Positions 26,142 through 33,658 of a stretch of 48,743 bases of DNA are shown here, one piece after another (position 1 is the first letter of the stretch; each line of letters starts with the position of its first letter). The notes beneath the pieces were generated by a model, which was given only the letters and a program-made list of their open reading frames with translations, was not told the origin of the DNA and did not search any database. The stretch covers positions 1 through 48,743 of the forward strand of contig CABVDD010000015.1 of NCBI GenBank assembly GCA_902497095.1, given 5' to 3'. The stretch is from an uncultured Faecalicoccus sp. (GTDB taxonomy: Bacteria > Bacillota_I > Bacilli_A > Erysipelotrichales > Erysipelotrichaceae). The position numbers were made by a program, and so were the translations under genes.

Positions 26142-27879
26142 GATCGACCATCTCCTTTCCAAAGGATTGGGAAGCACATATTTCCTGATAAACAGAATTT
26201 GTCTGTAGTAAATCGTCATGTTTTCCATAGCCAACGATCTTACCATCATCCATAACTAAGATATGATCTGCATCACAGATTGCGGAAACTCGTTGAGAAA
26301 TAATAAAGACCGTTTGTTTTTTAGTATGATTTCGAATAGCACGTCTCAATTTCGCATCCGTGGCAAAATCCAGCGCAGAAGCACTATCATCCAAAACCAA
26401 AATATCTGGGTTTCCTACTAAAGCACGAGCAATAGCTAATCGTTGTCTTTGCCCGCCTGACAGATTGCTTCCTTTTTGTAAGATCTCAAGATCCAGCCCT
26501 TCTTTTTTTTCTTTTACAAATTCAAGTGCCTGTGTGATCTGTAAAGCCTCATAAATCTCTTCATCAGTGGCATCTTTCTTTTTCCACTGCATATTCTTTC
26601 GCAATGTACCAGAAAACAATGTTGCTTTTTGTTCTACAAATCCAACATGCTCACGAATAGTTATGGGAGATAAAGTACAAATGTCTTTTCCATACATGTA
26701 AATCTTTCCTTTTGTACAATCATAAAATCGACATAAAAGATTCGCTAAAGTAGATTTTCCAGCTCCTGTGGCTCCAATTATTCCAATTGTTTCATTTTGC
26801 ATAACTTGAAAACTGATATCTTGTAATATTTCTTTACCAGATGTGGAATATTGAAAGCTAACATGTTCAAAAGAAACAGCTGGTACATTTTTTGAAACAG
26901 TAAGATCCCATTGTGTTTGATCTGTATCATCTAAAAATGAAGGAACATCAAAGATTGCATTGACACGGCTCAAGCTTGCAAAAGATCGTGATAAAAGAAT
27001 GATCAAATTAGCTAATTTTACAAGTTCCGTTAAAATTTGAAACATATAGTTAATCAACGCAATAACTTCACCTTGTGTCAACTCTCCAGCATTGACCTGT
27101 ATACCACCAAAGTATAAAATCCCAATAACACCTAAATTGACAATACTATATGTCAAAGGATTTAAAAGAGCTGAAATCTTACCTACAAAGATCTGTTTTT
27201 GATATAGCCCTTCTACCTCTTGATGAAATTGTTGTTTTTCATTTTCTTCTCTGGCAAAAGCACGAATCACACGAATTCCTGTTAAATTTTCTCTTGTCTT
27301 CAACAAAACTCGATCTAGATTTTGTTGCACCTTCTTATACAAAGGCATAGTGACCAAAAGAATACAAAAAACAATAATCATTAACGCTGGTATGACAACA
27401 ACAAAAACCAAAGCGGCCTTTACATTTACGCTGAAAGCCATGATCATCGCTCCAAATACGACAAAAGGCGAACGTAAAAACAACCGTAAAAACATATTAA
27501 GACCATTTTGTATTAAATTCATGTCATTGGTCATACGATTAATTAAGGTAGCTGTTCCAATACGATCAATATCCGAAAATGAAAACGTTTGAATATGTGC
27601 AAATAAATCCTTACGCATATATTGTCCTAAACATGCGGCAGATTTAGCTGCAAAGTATTGTGCTGTTAAAGAAAAAGCAAAGCCTGTAACACCCAACAAA
27701 ATTAACAAACCGGCCATTTTCCATAAAAATATTGAATTTTTTTCGGCAATACCTACATCTATCATCTGCGCAACAACTAAAGGAACAAATAATTCAAAAG
27801 TGGCTTCTAACATTTTAAATAATGGTGCTAAAACCGTAATTAACGGATAGGCACGTAAATAATGCAGTAATCGTTTCAT
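26134..27879 (-). CDS. Heterodimeric ABC exporter, subunit with degenerate ATP site residues
   Basis: Partner half-exporter of 581 aa with six N-terminal helices and a C-terminal ATPase: Walker A GATGAGKST, signature LSGGQRQR, Walker B ILVLDDSASALD (Asp in place of the catalytic Glu), switch IISQRVS (Gln in place of His). These two changes are the known mark of the degenerate site in heterodimeric exporters. A GTG at 27885 is possible, but the ATG at 27879 has better SD spacing (GAAGGG). Divergent from a LysR gene 72 bp away. Confidence 0.92.
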   Translation of the reverse strand: MKRLLHYLRAYPLITVLAPLFKMLEATFELFVPLVVAQMIDVGIAEKNSIFLWKMAGLLILLGVTGFAFSLTAQYFAAKSAACLGQYMRKDLFAHIQTFSFSDIDRIGTATLINRMTNDMNLIQNGLNMFLRLFLRSPFVVFGAMIMAFSVNVKAALVFVVVIPALMIIVFCILLVTMPLYKKVQQNLDRVLLKTRENLTGIRVIRAFAREENEKQQFHQEVEGLYQKQIFVGKISALLNPLTYSIVNLGVIGILYFGGIQVNAGELTQGEVIALINYMFQILTELVKLANLIILLSRSFASLSRVNAIFDVPSFLDDTDQTQWDLTVSKNVPAVSFEHVSFQYSTSGKEILQDISFQVMQNETIGIIGATGAGKSTLANLLCRFYDCTKGKIYMYGKDICTLSPITIREHVGFVEQKATLFSGTLRKNMQWKKKDATDEEIYEALQITQALEFVKEKKEGLDLEILQKGSNLSGGQRQRLAIARALVGNPDILVLDDSASALDFATDAKLRRAIRNHTKKQTVFIISQRVSAICDADHILVMDDGKIVGYGKHDDLLQTNSVYQEICASQSFGKEMVDHA

Positions 27880-27914
27880 ATTCACATTCCCTTCTGTCTA
27901 CTTTGTAAAGGTTC

Positions 27915-27923
27915 TGTTATAAT
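27915..27923 (+). promoter_or_regulatory. Extended -10 promoter of the divergent LysR gene
   Basis: TGT-TATAAT at 27915-27923, about 28 bp before the ATG at 27952. The -35 is not convincing. Confidence 0.55.
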
Positions 27924-27951
27924 GGTCTCATATCTAAAAGAGAGGCTTTTT

Positions 27952-28830
27952 ATGACTTTGGTTCAGTTACACTATTTCAAAACCATTTGTAAATACAACA
28001 ATTTAACACGAGCTGCCAAAGCTTTGCACGTTTCGCAGCCTACATTAACACATGTCATTCATGATTTGGAACAAGAATTTGGCATCACTCTTTTTCTTCG
28101 CCAAAACAAAGGATTAGAATTAACTAAACAAGGACAAAGCTTTTTAAATGAGGCCAATCTGTTACTAGAACAGGCAGATTCTTTTTTTAATCGAATGAAA
28201 TTTTTAGGACATGCACATCAAACCGTTCAATTCGGGCTTTCTCCAGCCAGTTCTACCTTGTATTTTCCGTCTATCGCACATGTGTTATACCAACAATATC
28301 CACAGATTCAAACGATACTTGTAGAAAATGGAAGCGTATTAAATCGACAAAAAATCATAGATGGAAAACTGGATCTGGCAATTATTTCATCAAATTCTTC
28401 TATACCATCCACATTGGGATCCTATAAAATTGCAGATACAAGAGTTTGTGCATTCATACATAAGAAATCTCCTTTGGCAAAAAAGAAAATCATTTCCCTT
28501 CAAGATATTAAAAATCAACCTTTGGTTATGTTATCAGAAGAATCTTTTCTGACTACGGTAACCATCAGCCAATGTATGAAATACAAAATAGATCCAAATA
28601 TCATTTTAACAACAAATCAAATTTCCATTATTGAACAACTCGTTTTTGATGGTATTGCATCTACACTACTTTTTGAAAACACTTTGCCAAAGAGTGAGCA
28701 GTATGTCTCTTTACCTGTTACCGAGTTTCAAAATGTGCAAATTTATCTGATTTGGAACCAATACAAACAACTAACACCTGCTATGCAACATCTGATTGAA
28801 GTGACAAAGCAAGTATATCCTTCTCATTGA
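27952..28830 (+). CDS. LysR family transcriptional regulator
   Basis: Regulator of 292 aa. The helix-turn-helix (MTLVQLHYFKTICKYNNLTRAAKALHVSQPTLTHVIHDLE) is followed by an effector-binding domain. The ATG at 27952 has a GAGAGG SD; the in-frame ATG at 27922 overlaps the -10 box and is not used. It is divergent from the ABC exporter pair, so control of the exporter is likely but unproven. Confidence 0.9.
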   Translation: MTLVQLHYFKTICKYNNLTRAAKALHVSQPTLTHVIHDLEQEFGITLFLRQNKGLELTKQGQSFLNEANLLLEQADSFFNRMKFLGHAHQTVQFGLSPASSTLYFPSIAHVLYQQYPQIQTILVENGSVLNRQKIIDGKLDLAIISSNSSIPSTLGSYKIADTRVCAFIHKKSPLAKKKIISLQDIKNQPLVMLSEESFLTTVTISQCMKYKIDPNIILTTNQISIIEQLVFDGIASTLLFENTLPKSEQYVSLPVTEFQNVQIYLIWNQYKQLTPAMQHLIEVTKQVYPSH

Positions 28831-28863
28831 TTCGTTCCTTATTGTAATCGCATTATAAAAAAA

Positions 28864-28887
28864 ACACCAATACATATAAATTAGTGT
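28864..28887. terminator. Probable terminator between LysR and the lethal-factor-like gene
   Basis: ACACCAAT and ATTAGTGT pair in 7 of 8 positions. On the minus strand the hairpin is followed by a run of eight T. It could also end the plus-strand LysR gene. Confidence 0.55.
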
Positions 28888-28937
28888 GTCATAAATTTTA
28901 TTAATATTCCATGAATCTTTTAAAGACGTCTAAAAAA

Positions 28938-28960
28938 CTTTATCCATTTTAAGGATAAAG
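28938..28960 (-). terminator. Terminator after the lethal-factor-like gene
   Basis: CTTTATCC (28938-28945) pairs perfectly with GGATAAAG (28953-28960). TTTTTT follows on the minus strand. Confidence 0.8.
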
Positions 28961-28986
28961 AAATAAAAGACAGTGACTAACTATAT

Positions 28987-29622
28987 TTAGTTGCCTTGCG
29001 GGCCAAAAATAGAAAACAGGTACTCATAATACGGCAATGCATCACACATTTCAAAATATGGCTGTCTATCTGTATAATAACTTTCAACGCTGTAAGCAAA
29101 AAATTCATCTGGATTCAAGTTATCAGTATAACCTAACTGATTTTTGTACTTCTGATAGAAGGATTGAAAATCCGACGATTCTATAATATGAGCTGAATTC
29201 GCATATGCTTTAGATAGTTCCATTCGAATGGCTGTTACATTTGCACCAGCTATTTTTAAAACACCTGACTCTGCATCAAACGAAGGCTTTTGATCCACCA
29301 GGACAATTTTTGTGACCATCTCTTTATAAAAAGAAGGCATATCTTTAATACAAGAAGCCTCTGGATAAACTGCGTTTCTCTGTATATCGGATTGCACTTC
29401 CACTTCTAAACCTATATCTTCAAAATAGAAGCTTTCACCTTTGGCACTTTCAACCATAGTCATCAAAGATTCTACAAACTTTCTTGCCTCTATCTCTTTT
29501 TGTTTTTCCTGCTCCTGAGCTTGATTTACCTTTTTTTGTTGATGATACAACGTAACGCCTAATGTAATGGCAAGAAAAATAAGAAATAAAATCAAACCGA
29601 TCTTTTTAAGACTTTTTTTCAT
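28987..29622 (-). CDS. Membrane-anchored protein, degenerate lethal-factor-like metallopeptidase fold (tentative)
   Basis: This 211-aa protein has one N-terminal membrane anchor (residues ~8-26) followed by a charged coiled stretch (28-48); the rest should face outside. The C-terminal part, with NPDEFFAYSVESYY (170-183) and DALPYYEYLFSIF, resembles the end of anthrax-lethal-factor-like and Pro-Pro endopeptidase domains. At the place of their HExxH motif it has MELSK (134-138), keeping the Glu but neither His. If the resemblance holds it is a catalytically dead relative. Function unknown. No SD; a -10 box lies 6 nt before the ATG. Confidence 0.6.
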   Translation of the reverse strand: MKKSLKKIGLILFLIFLAITLGVTLYHQQKKVNQAQEQEKQKEIEARKFVESLMTMVESAKGESFYFEDIGLEVEVQSDIQRNAVYPEASCIKDMPSFYKEMVTKIVLVDQKPSFDAESGVLKIAGANVTAIRMELSKAYANSAHIIESSDFQSFYQKYKNQLGYTDNLNPDEFFAYSVESYYTDRQPYFEMCDALPYYEYLFSIFGPQGN

Positions 29623-29628
29623 ACATTT

Positions 29629-29657
29629 ATTCTACTATATTCCTTTTATGATCACAA
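29629..29657 (-). promoter_or_regulatory. Promoter placed for a leaderless transcript of the 28987-29622 gene
   Basis: -35 TTGTGA (complement of 29652-29657), 17-bp spacer, -10 TAGAAT (complement of 29629-29634), then 6 nt and ATG at 29622. Confidence 0.55.
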
Positions 29658-29711
29658 AAGCGTATATCCATGATTTTTTTAGTATCAAATAGTACCACAA
29701 GCCAAAAAGAA

Positions 29712-29740
29712 AAGCCCTTATCTGCTTTAGATAAAGGCTT
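29712..29740 (-). terminator. Terminator after rplL
   Basis: AAGCCCTTATCT pairs with AGATAAAGGCTT (one G-U). The minus strand continues with TTCTTTTTGGC; the other side is also T-rich, so it may work both ways. Confidence 0.75.
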
Positions 29741-29767
29741 TTTTTAATATTTTGTGTCTCTGTTAAA

Positions 29768-30136
29768 TTACTTAACTTCAACAGTAGCACCAGCAGCAAC
29801 CAATTTTTCTTTGATTTGTTCTGCTTCTTCTGGGCTAACATTTTCTTTGATAGCAGCTGGAGCACCATCAACCAATTTCTTAGCATCTACTAATCCTAAG
29901 CCAGTGATTTCACGTACTGCTTTGATAACAGCAACTTTAGTTCCACCAACATCTGTTAATGTTACAGTTACTTCGCTTGGTCCAGCAGCAGCTGCTTCTT
30001 CAACTGGAGCAGCAGCTACAGCAGCAGCTGCAACGACACCGAATTTTTCTTCGATTGCGCTTACTAAGTCATTCAGTTCTAAAATTGTAGCTTCTTCTAA
30101 GTAAGCAAGAATATCTTCCTGAGTTAATTTAGCCAT
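29768..30136 (-). CDS. rplL: 50S ribosomal protein L7/L12
   Basis: Stalk protein that recruits GTPase factors, 122 aa. It has an N-terminal dimerisation helix pair, an Ala/Glu-rich hinge (VAAAAVAAAPVEEAAAA) and a C-terminal domain with IKAVREITGLGLVDAKKLVDGAPAAIKE. It follows rplJ with an AGGAGG SD. A terminator comes next, and rpoB, which usually follows, is absent. Confidence 0.97.
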   Translation of the reverse strand: MAKLTQEDILAYLEEATILELNDLVSAIEEKFGVVAAAAVAAAPVEEAAAAGPSEVTVTLTDVGGTKVAVIKAVREITGLGLVDAKKLVDGAPAAIKENVSPEEAEQIKEKLVAAGATVEVK

Positions 30137-30154
30137 TTTCTTTTTCCTCCTATG

Positions 30155-30745
30155 TTATTCAGCTGGGGCAGCTTCTACAGCAGCCTCTGTTGCCTCTTCT
30201 GCTTGAGCAGGAGCGGCTTCTTCTTTAGCTTCTACCTCTTTTACTTCAAATGTACCATTTTCTTTTGCTTCTGCTACAGCCTTAACAGTCATAGCGAACT
30301 TGATCAATGGTGCATTCAAGCAAGAAGCGAACTTAGCCAACATACCTTCTTTGTTTGGTAATGCAGACAATTTTTTGATCGTATCTGTGTCGACCATATC
30401 GCCATCAACGATACCTGTCTTTAATACAAGAGCTTCGTGTGTTTTAGCAAATTTAGCCAATACACGTGCAGGAGCCACTGGATCTTTACCAAAAGCTAAA
30501 GCGTTTGGTCCGATCAAATCTTTTGCGAAATCATCGTATCCTAATTTTTCAGATGCACGACGAGCAATTGCGTTTTTGTAAACTTTGAAGTCTACTTCTT
30601 CTTCACGAAGGTTTCTACGCAATTCATTGATTTCCGCAACAGTCAGTCCACGGTATTCAACCAATACGATGGAGCTGGCATCCTTCATCTTGTCAGCTAA
30701 GGCGTTAACGTTGGCTTCCTTTTGAGCAAGGATTTGTTGATTCAT
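30155..30745 (-). CDS. rplJ: 50S ribosomal protein L10 with acidic tail
   Basis: Stalk base that binds L7/L12 dimers and, in known species, represses its own mRNA. It has 196 aa from MNQQILAQKEANV; the in-frame GTG at 30754 overlaps the SD and is rejected. Conserved parts are VLVEYRGLTVAEINELR and FKVYKNAIARRA. The last ~30 residues are an Ala/Glu-rich tail (VEAKEEAAPAQAEEATEAAV), longer than in the Bacillus protein. The leader upstream carries the L10 binding motif and an attenuator. Confidence 0.96.
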   Translation of the reverse strand: MNQQILAQKEANVNALADKMKDASSIVLVEYRGLTVAEINELRRNLREEEVDFKVYKNAIARRASEKLGYDDFAKDLIGPNALAFGKDPVAPARVLAKFAKTHEALVLKTGIVDGDMVDTDTIKKLSALPNKEGMLAKFASCLNAPLIKFAMTVKAVAEAKENGTFEVKEVEAKEEAAPAQAEEATEAAVEAAPAE

Positions 30746-30754
30746 TCGTTCCAC

Positions 30755-30908
30755 CTCTTTCTATTTATTGTAACAATATCCAAAAGAAAACCCGCATACA
30801 AGACGCGGGTCAATGGAATGCATTTTAAAAACTCACTAGCATCAACCCTCGGTAACAAATTAAGTTCATAGAACAGTTACTGTCTTTGGAATATTGATAA
30901 CAATCTAA
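30755..30908 (-). ncRNA. L10 leader (ribosomal protein-binding mRNA leader)
   Basis: In RNA sense the leader has AAGACAGTAACTG followed after a short loop by GTTACCGAGG, the kink-turn-like site that defines the L10 leader family (Rfam RF00557). A terminator hairpin follows. When L10-L12 is in excess, binding should favour termination or block translation of rplJ-rplL. Confidence 0.8.
30790..30810 (-). terminator. Attenuator hairpin in the rplJ leader
   Basis: ACCCGC (30790-30795) pairs with GCGGGT (30805-30810). TTTTCTTTTGG follows on the minus strand, about 45 bp before rplJ. Fits the attenuator part of the L10 leader. Confidence 0.75.
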
Positions 30909-30936
30909 ATTTTACTGATTCTGATACTTTTGTCAA
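30909..30936 (-). promoter_or_regulatory. Promoter of rplJL
   Basis: -35 TTGACA (complement of 30931-30936), 16-bp spacer, -10 TAAAAT (complement of 30909-30914). The -35 directly follows the rplA stop codon. Confidence 0.7.
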
Positions 30937-31623
30937 TTATCTTTCGATAGTAACGCGAATACCAGGACCCATTGTTGTAGAAAGAACTAAGTTTTTCATG
31001 TAAGTTCCTTTTACAGTTGTTGGACGAGCTTTTGCAATTGTGTTATAGATTGCACGGAAGTTTTCAATCAATTGATCATCTCCAAAGCTTACTTTTCCGA
31101 TCATAACATTGATGTTTCCTTCTTTGTCCACACGGTATGTTACTTTACCTTTTTTAACTTCATCAACAGCTTTGGCAACATCCATAGTTACCGTACCTGT
31201 TTTAGGGTTAGGCATCAAACCTTTAGGTCCTAATACACGACCTAAACGTCCTAATTGTCCCATCATATCTGGTGTAGCGATTAATACATCAAAATCCATC
31301 CAACCTTTCTGGATCTTTTCGATGATATCAGCACCACCTACAAAATCAGCACCAGCTTCCTGTGCTTCTTTTTCCTTGTCACCTTGTGCTACAACACAAA
31401 CTTTCTGTGTTTTTCCAGTTCCATTAGGCAGAACCATAGCACCACGAATCTGCTGATCCGCATGACGAGGGTCTACATTTAAGCGGAAGTTTACTTCCAC
31501 ACTTGCATCAAATCCACATTTTCCAGTTTGTTTTGCCAAAGCTACAGCTTCTTCGATTGGATACGTTTTATTACGATCTACCAATTTGCTGACTTCAGCA
31601 TAGCGTTTACTTACTTTTGCCAT
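30937..31623 (-). CDS. rplA: 50S ribosomal protein L1
   Basis: L1-stalk protein that moves deacylated tRNA out of the E site and is a known autogenous repressor of rplK-rplA. The 228-aa length is normal. GRLGRVLGPKGLMPNPKTGTVT is the family signature, and VKGTYMKNLVLSTTMGPGIRV ends the protein. It follows rplK by 14 bp. The leader upstream of rplK has a candidate L1-binding hairpin. Confidence 0.97.
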   Translation of the reverse strand: MAKVSKRYAEVSKLVDRNKTYPIEEAVALAKQTGKCGFDASVEVNFRLNVDPRHADQQIRGAMVLPNGTGKTQKVCVVAQGDKEKEAQEAGADFVGGADIIEKIQKGWMDFDVLIATPDMMGQLGRLGRVLGPKGLMPNPKTGTVTMDVAKAVDEVKKGKVTYRVDKEGNINVMIGKVSFGDDQLIENFRAIYNTIAKARPTTVKGTYMKNLVLSTTMGPGIRVTIER

Positions 31624-31637
31624 AATTGATAAACCTC

Positions 31638-32057
31638 CTATTCAAATCCTTCGATTTTGATACCCATGTTGCGAGCTGTACCGGCAACGATACGCATAGC
31701 GGCTTCTACATCGTTAGCGTTCAAATCTGGCATCTTGTATTCAGCAATTTCTTTTAACTGATCTACTGTGATCGTTCCAGCTACCTGTTTCTGATCACCG
31801 CTGGCTTTCTGAATGTTTGCTGCTTTTTTCAACATAACGGCAGCAGGGGTCGTTTTCAAAACGAAATCAAAACTTTTGTCTTCGTACGCAGTGATCACAA
31901 CTGGTACCAAGTCCCCTTTACGGTCTTTTGTTGCATCGTTGAATGCTGTACAGAACTGTGGCATATTAATACCAGCACTTGCCAAAGCAGGACCTGGTTT
32001 AGCTCCGCCAGCAGGGAATTGCAACTTACAAACCTTAGCAACTTTCTTTTTGCTCAT
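31638..32057 (-). CDS. rplK: 50S ribosomal protein L11
   Basis: GTPase-centre protein needed for the stringent response, 139 aa. LQFPAGGAKPGPALASAGINMPQFC is the diagnostic N-terminal domain, and the C-terminal RNA-binding domain ends with ARNMGIKIEGFE. First gene of its unit with an AGGAGG SD. The upstream neighbours usual in Bacillota, secE and nusG, are not present. Confidence 0.97.
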   Translation of the reverse strand: MSKKKVAKVCKLQFPAGGAKPGPALASAGINMPQFCTAFNDATKDRKGDLVPVVITAYEDKSFDFVLKTTPAAVMLKKAANIQKASGDQKQVAGTITVDQLKEIAEYKMPDLNANDVEAAMRIVAGTARNMGIKIEGFE

Positions 32058-32089
32058 AAGACAATACCTCCTAAATATTTGATCTTATG

Positions 32090-32130
32090 CAGTGGTCCAA
32101 CGAGTGGTTGCGCACTCTGCCACGCATGCT
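32090..32130 (-). promoter_or_regulatory. Candidate L1-binding hairpin in the rplK leader
   Basis: In RNA sense, an outer stem GTGG/CCAC encloses GAGTG/CACTC with an asymmetric internal loop (CA opposite GTTGGA). L1 autoregulation sites are short stems with an asymmetric loop upstream of rplK, so this is a fair candidate. No family match was computed. Confidence 0.5.
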
Positions 32131-32135
32131 TACTT

Positions 32136-32164
32136 ATATTATAAAAAAAGAGAGGAAAGTTCAA
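32136..32164 (-). promoter_or_regulatory. Promoter of rplKA embedded in a terminator
   Basis: -35 TTGAAC (complement of 32159-32164), 17-bp spacer, -10 TAATAT (complement of 32136-32141). TATAAT with 15 bp is an alternative. The -35 lies in the loop and arm of the preceding terminator, and the spacer is its T-run. Confidence 0.65.
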
Positions 32165-32178
32165 GTACTTTTCTCTCT
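32149..32178 (-). terminator. Terminator after the 32206-32667 gene
   Basis: AGAGAGGAAAGT (32149-32160) pairs with ACTTTTCTCTCT (32167-32178) in 11 of 12 positions around a 6-nt loop, followed by TTTTTTT on the minus strand. Confidence 0.75.
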
Positions 32179-32205
32179 TTTTCCTAGTTTTATTTCAGAA
32201 TTTTT

Positions 32206-32667
32206 CTAATCCCAGAAATCATCACTATCATCCCAATAGTCATTACCATAATTATAATCGTAATTATAACTGTTATTAAAGGCATTATGCATGCTCCATG
32301 AAAGCTTAGCTGTACTAAACAACAAGAAACCTGCAATAGCTACTGAAATGGCTAATCCCACGATAGAAACAATGGCAGCTAACACTTTTGTCTTTGTAAT
32401 ATCAAAAGACAATAAAGCCAAGATAACGGCGGCTATACCAGCTGCTATTGCCAAAACATTAAAGAAGAACGTAAAAGGTGACAAAATGGTCAAGACAACA
32501 GAAGCAATGCCAAAGGCAATTGCTAAAACTGTTTTTGTATCCATCGATGGATGGCTCAAATGTTGTTTTGCTTCACCTTTTTTGGGATTTGGAATATTCG
32601 GATGTGGTTTCTTTTCATCTTTTGGTTTTACTTCCGGAATTACTGGTGGAATTTGATTGTTTTCCAT
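32206..32667 (-). CDS. Small membrane protein, DUF4190-like
   Basis: A 153-aa protein of unknown function. A proline- and lysine-rich cytosolic N-terminus (residues 1-40) is followed by three hydrophobic segments at about 46-64, 67-87 and 95-118. The Ala/Ile-rich loops are like DUF4190-type small membrane proteins. The C-terminal 25 residues are full of Tyr, Asn, Asp and Trp (NYDYNYGNDYWDD), which is unusual and may bind metal or interact outside the cell (inference). SD AGGAG. A terminator follows. Confidence 0.7.
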   Translation of the reverse strand: MENNQIPPVIPEVKPKDEKKPHPNIPNPKKGEAKQHLSHPSMDTKTVLAIAFGIASVVLTILSPFTFFFNVLAIAAGIAAVILALLSFDITKTKVLAAIVSIVGLAISVAIAGFLLFSTAKLSWSMHNAFNNSYNYDYNYGNDYWDDSDDFWD

Positions 32668-32705
32668 AAATATATCTCCTTATTTATTTTTTATTTTATC
32701 ACATT

Positions 32706-32733
32706 TTGCATATAAAATAAATTTGAGTACAAT
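32706..32733 (+). promoter_or_regulatory. Promoter placed for a leaderless licA-like mRNA
   Basis: -35 TTGCAT (32706-32711), 16-bp spacer, -10 TACAAT (32728-32733), 6 nt, then ATG at 32740. There is no SD in the interval. Confidence 0.65.
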
Positions 32734-32739
32734 GTACAT

Positions 32740-33585
32740 ATGCAAATCATAGAACAGACTATACAAGACTTTTTTAAAACATCACAATATACCTTAATCA
32801 AATTAGATAAAGGCATCAGTAATCACAACTACCTTTTATCCATCAATCAAAATAAATATATCATTCGAGCTCCTAAAAACGAGCATAACGCATTACATCT
32901 TCAGTTCGAAAAAGAAGAAGAAATATTATCTTATGTAAAAGATCTGGATGTAGAAACCATTTATTTTGATACGGTAAACGGAATAAAAATCACTAATTAT
33001 GTCCCTCATGTTTTAGAATTTCATGAAACTGCAGATCCTAAAAAATATGCCAAAGCCGCAAAGTTACTCAGTAAATTACACAGTAAGAATGTTCAGCTTT
33101 CCTTTTTCTTTGATCCTTTTTTTAAACTGAAACAATATAAAAATGCCATCAACGCATCATTTCTACACTTTGAAAATGAAAAACAGATTTTAAATACAGT
33201 AAAGAAAATTTATAAACCCGATACGCTATGTCATAACGATGTAGTACAAGGCAATCTATTATTTACCCCTCAAAGAGAATATTTAATAGATTGGGAATAT
33301 GGCGCCATGAATGACAAACGCTTTGACATTGCCAGTTTCTTTAGCGAAAATCAAATCACAAATATAGACGCAAGAAAACAATTTTACGATGCTTATGATC
33401 TTCCAATATCAGATGAAGAAGTCTGTTTGTTTGAAGCTTTAGCCGATATCTTATGGGGATATTGGGCAAATATGCTTTATGAAAAACGCAATGAATCAAT
33501 TTATAAAGAAATCGCAATGAAAAAAATGGAGCACTATCATACCTTCTCTTTAAATTCACTTACCACATATTTTAATAAGCTATAA
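32740..33585 (+). CDS. Choline/ethanolamine kinase-like phosphotransferase (LicA/APH fold)
   Basis: A 281-aa kinase of the aminoglycoside phosphotransferase/choline kinase fold. KGISNHNYLL near residue 24 is the phosphate loop. CHNDVVQGNLLF holds the catalytic Asp and Asn (HND-x4-N), and LIDWEYGAMNDKRFDIASFF the metal-binding Asp. Closest in style to LicA, which phosphorylates choline for cell-surface decoration. No other lic genes are adjacent, so the substrate is a guess. No SD; promoter geometry suggests a leaderless message. Confidence 0.85.
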   Translation: MQIIEQTIQDFFKTSQYTLIKLDKGISNHNYLLSINQNKYIIRAPKNEHNALHLQFEKEEEILSYVKDLDVETIYFDTVNGIKITNYVPHVLEFHETADPKKYAKAAKLLSKLHSKNVQLSFFFDPFFKLKQYKNAINASFLHFENEKQILNTVKKIYKPDTLCHNDVVQGNLLFTPQREYLIDWEYGAMNDKRFDIASFFSENQITNIDARKQFYDAYDLPISDEEVCLFEALADILWGYWANMLYEKRNESIYKEIAMKKMEHYHTFSLNSLTTYFNKL

Positions 33586-33612
33586 AAGAAATCGATGTCG
33601 TTGATTTCTTTT
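33584..33612 (+). terminator. Terminator after the licA-like gene
   Basis: AAAAGAAATC (33584-33593) pairs with GATTTCTTTT (33603-33612), T-rich tail. Overlaps the stop codon. Confidence 0.75.
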
Positions 33613-33629
33613 TTGTTGACACAACAAAA

Positions 33630-33649
33630 AAAGCCCCTTTCAGGACTTT
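33630..33649 (-). terminator. Terminator after tRNA-Glu
   Basis: On the minus strand AAAGTCC pairs with GGGGCTTT (one G-U), followed by a T-run. Confidence 0.65.
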
Positions 33650-33658
33650 GTTATCAAA

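Noticed and set aside
26142..26249. N-terminal extension of the second exporter subunit
   Set aside because: It lies inside the partner gene and lacks an SD; the ATG at 26141 has AAAGGAG upstream.
29635..29886. Minus-strand 83-aa frame overlapping rplL and its terminator
   Set aside because: It runs out of frame through rplL and the terminator hairpin and has no family signature.
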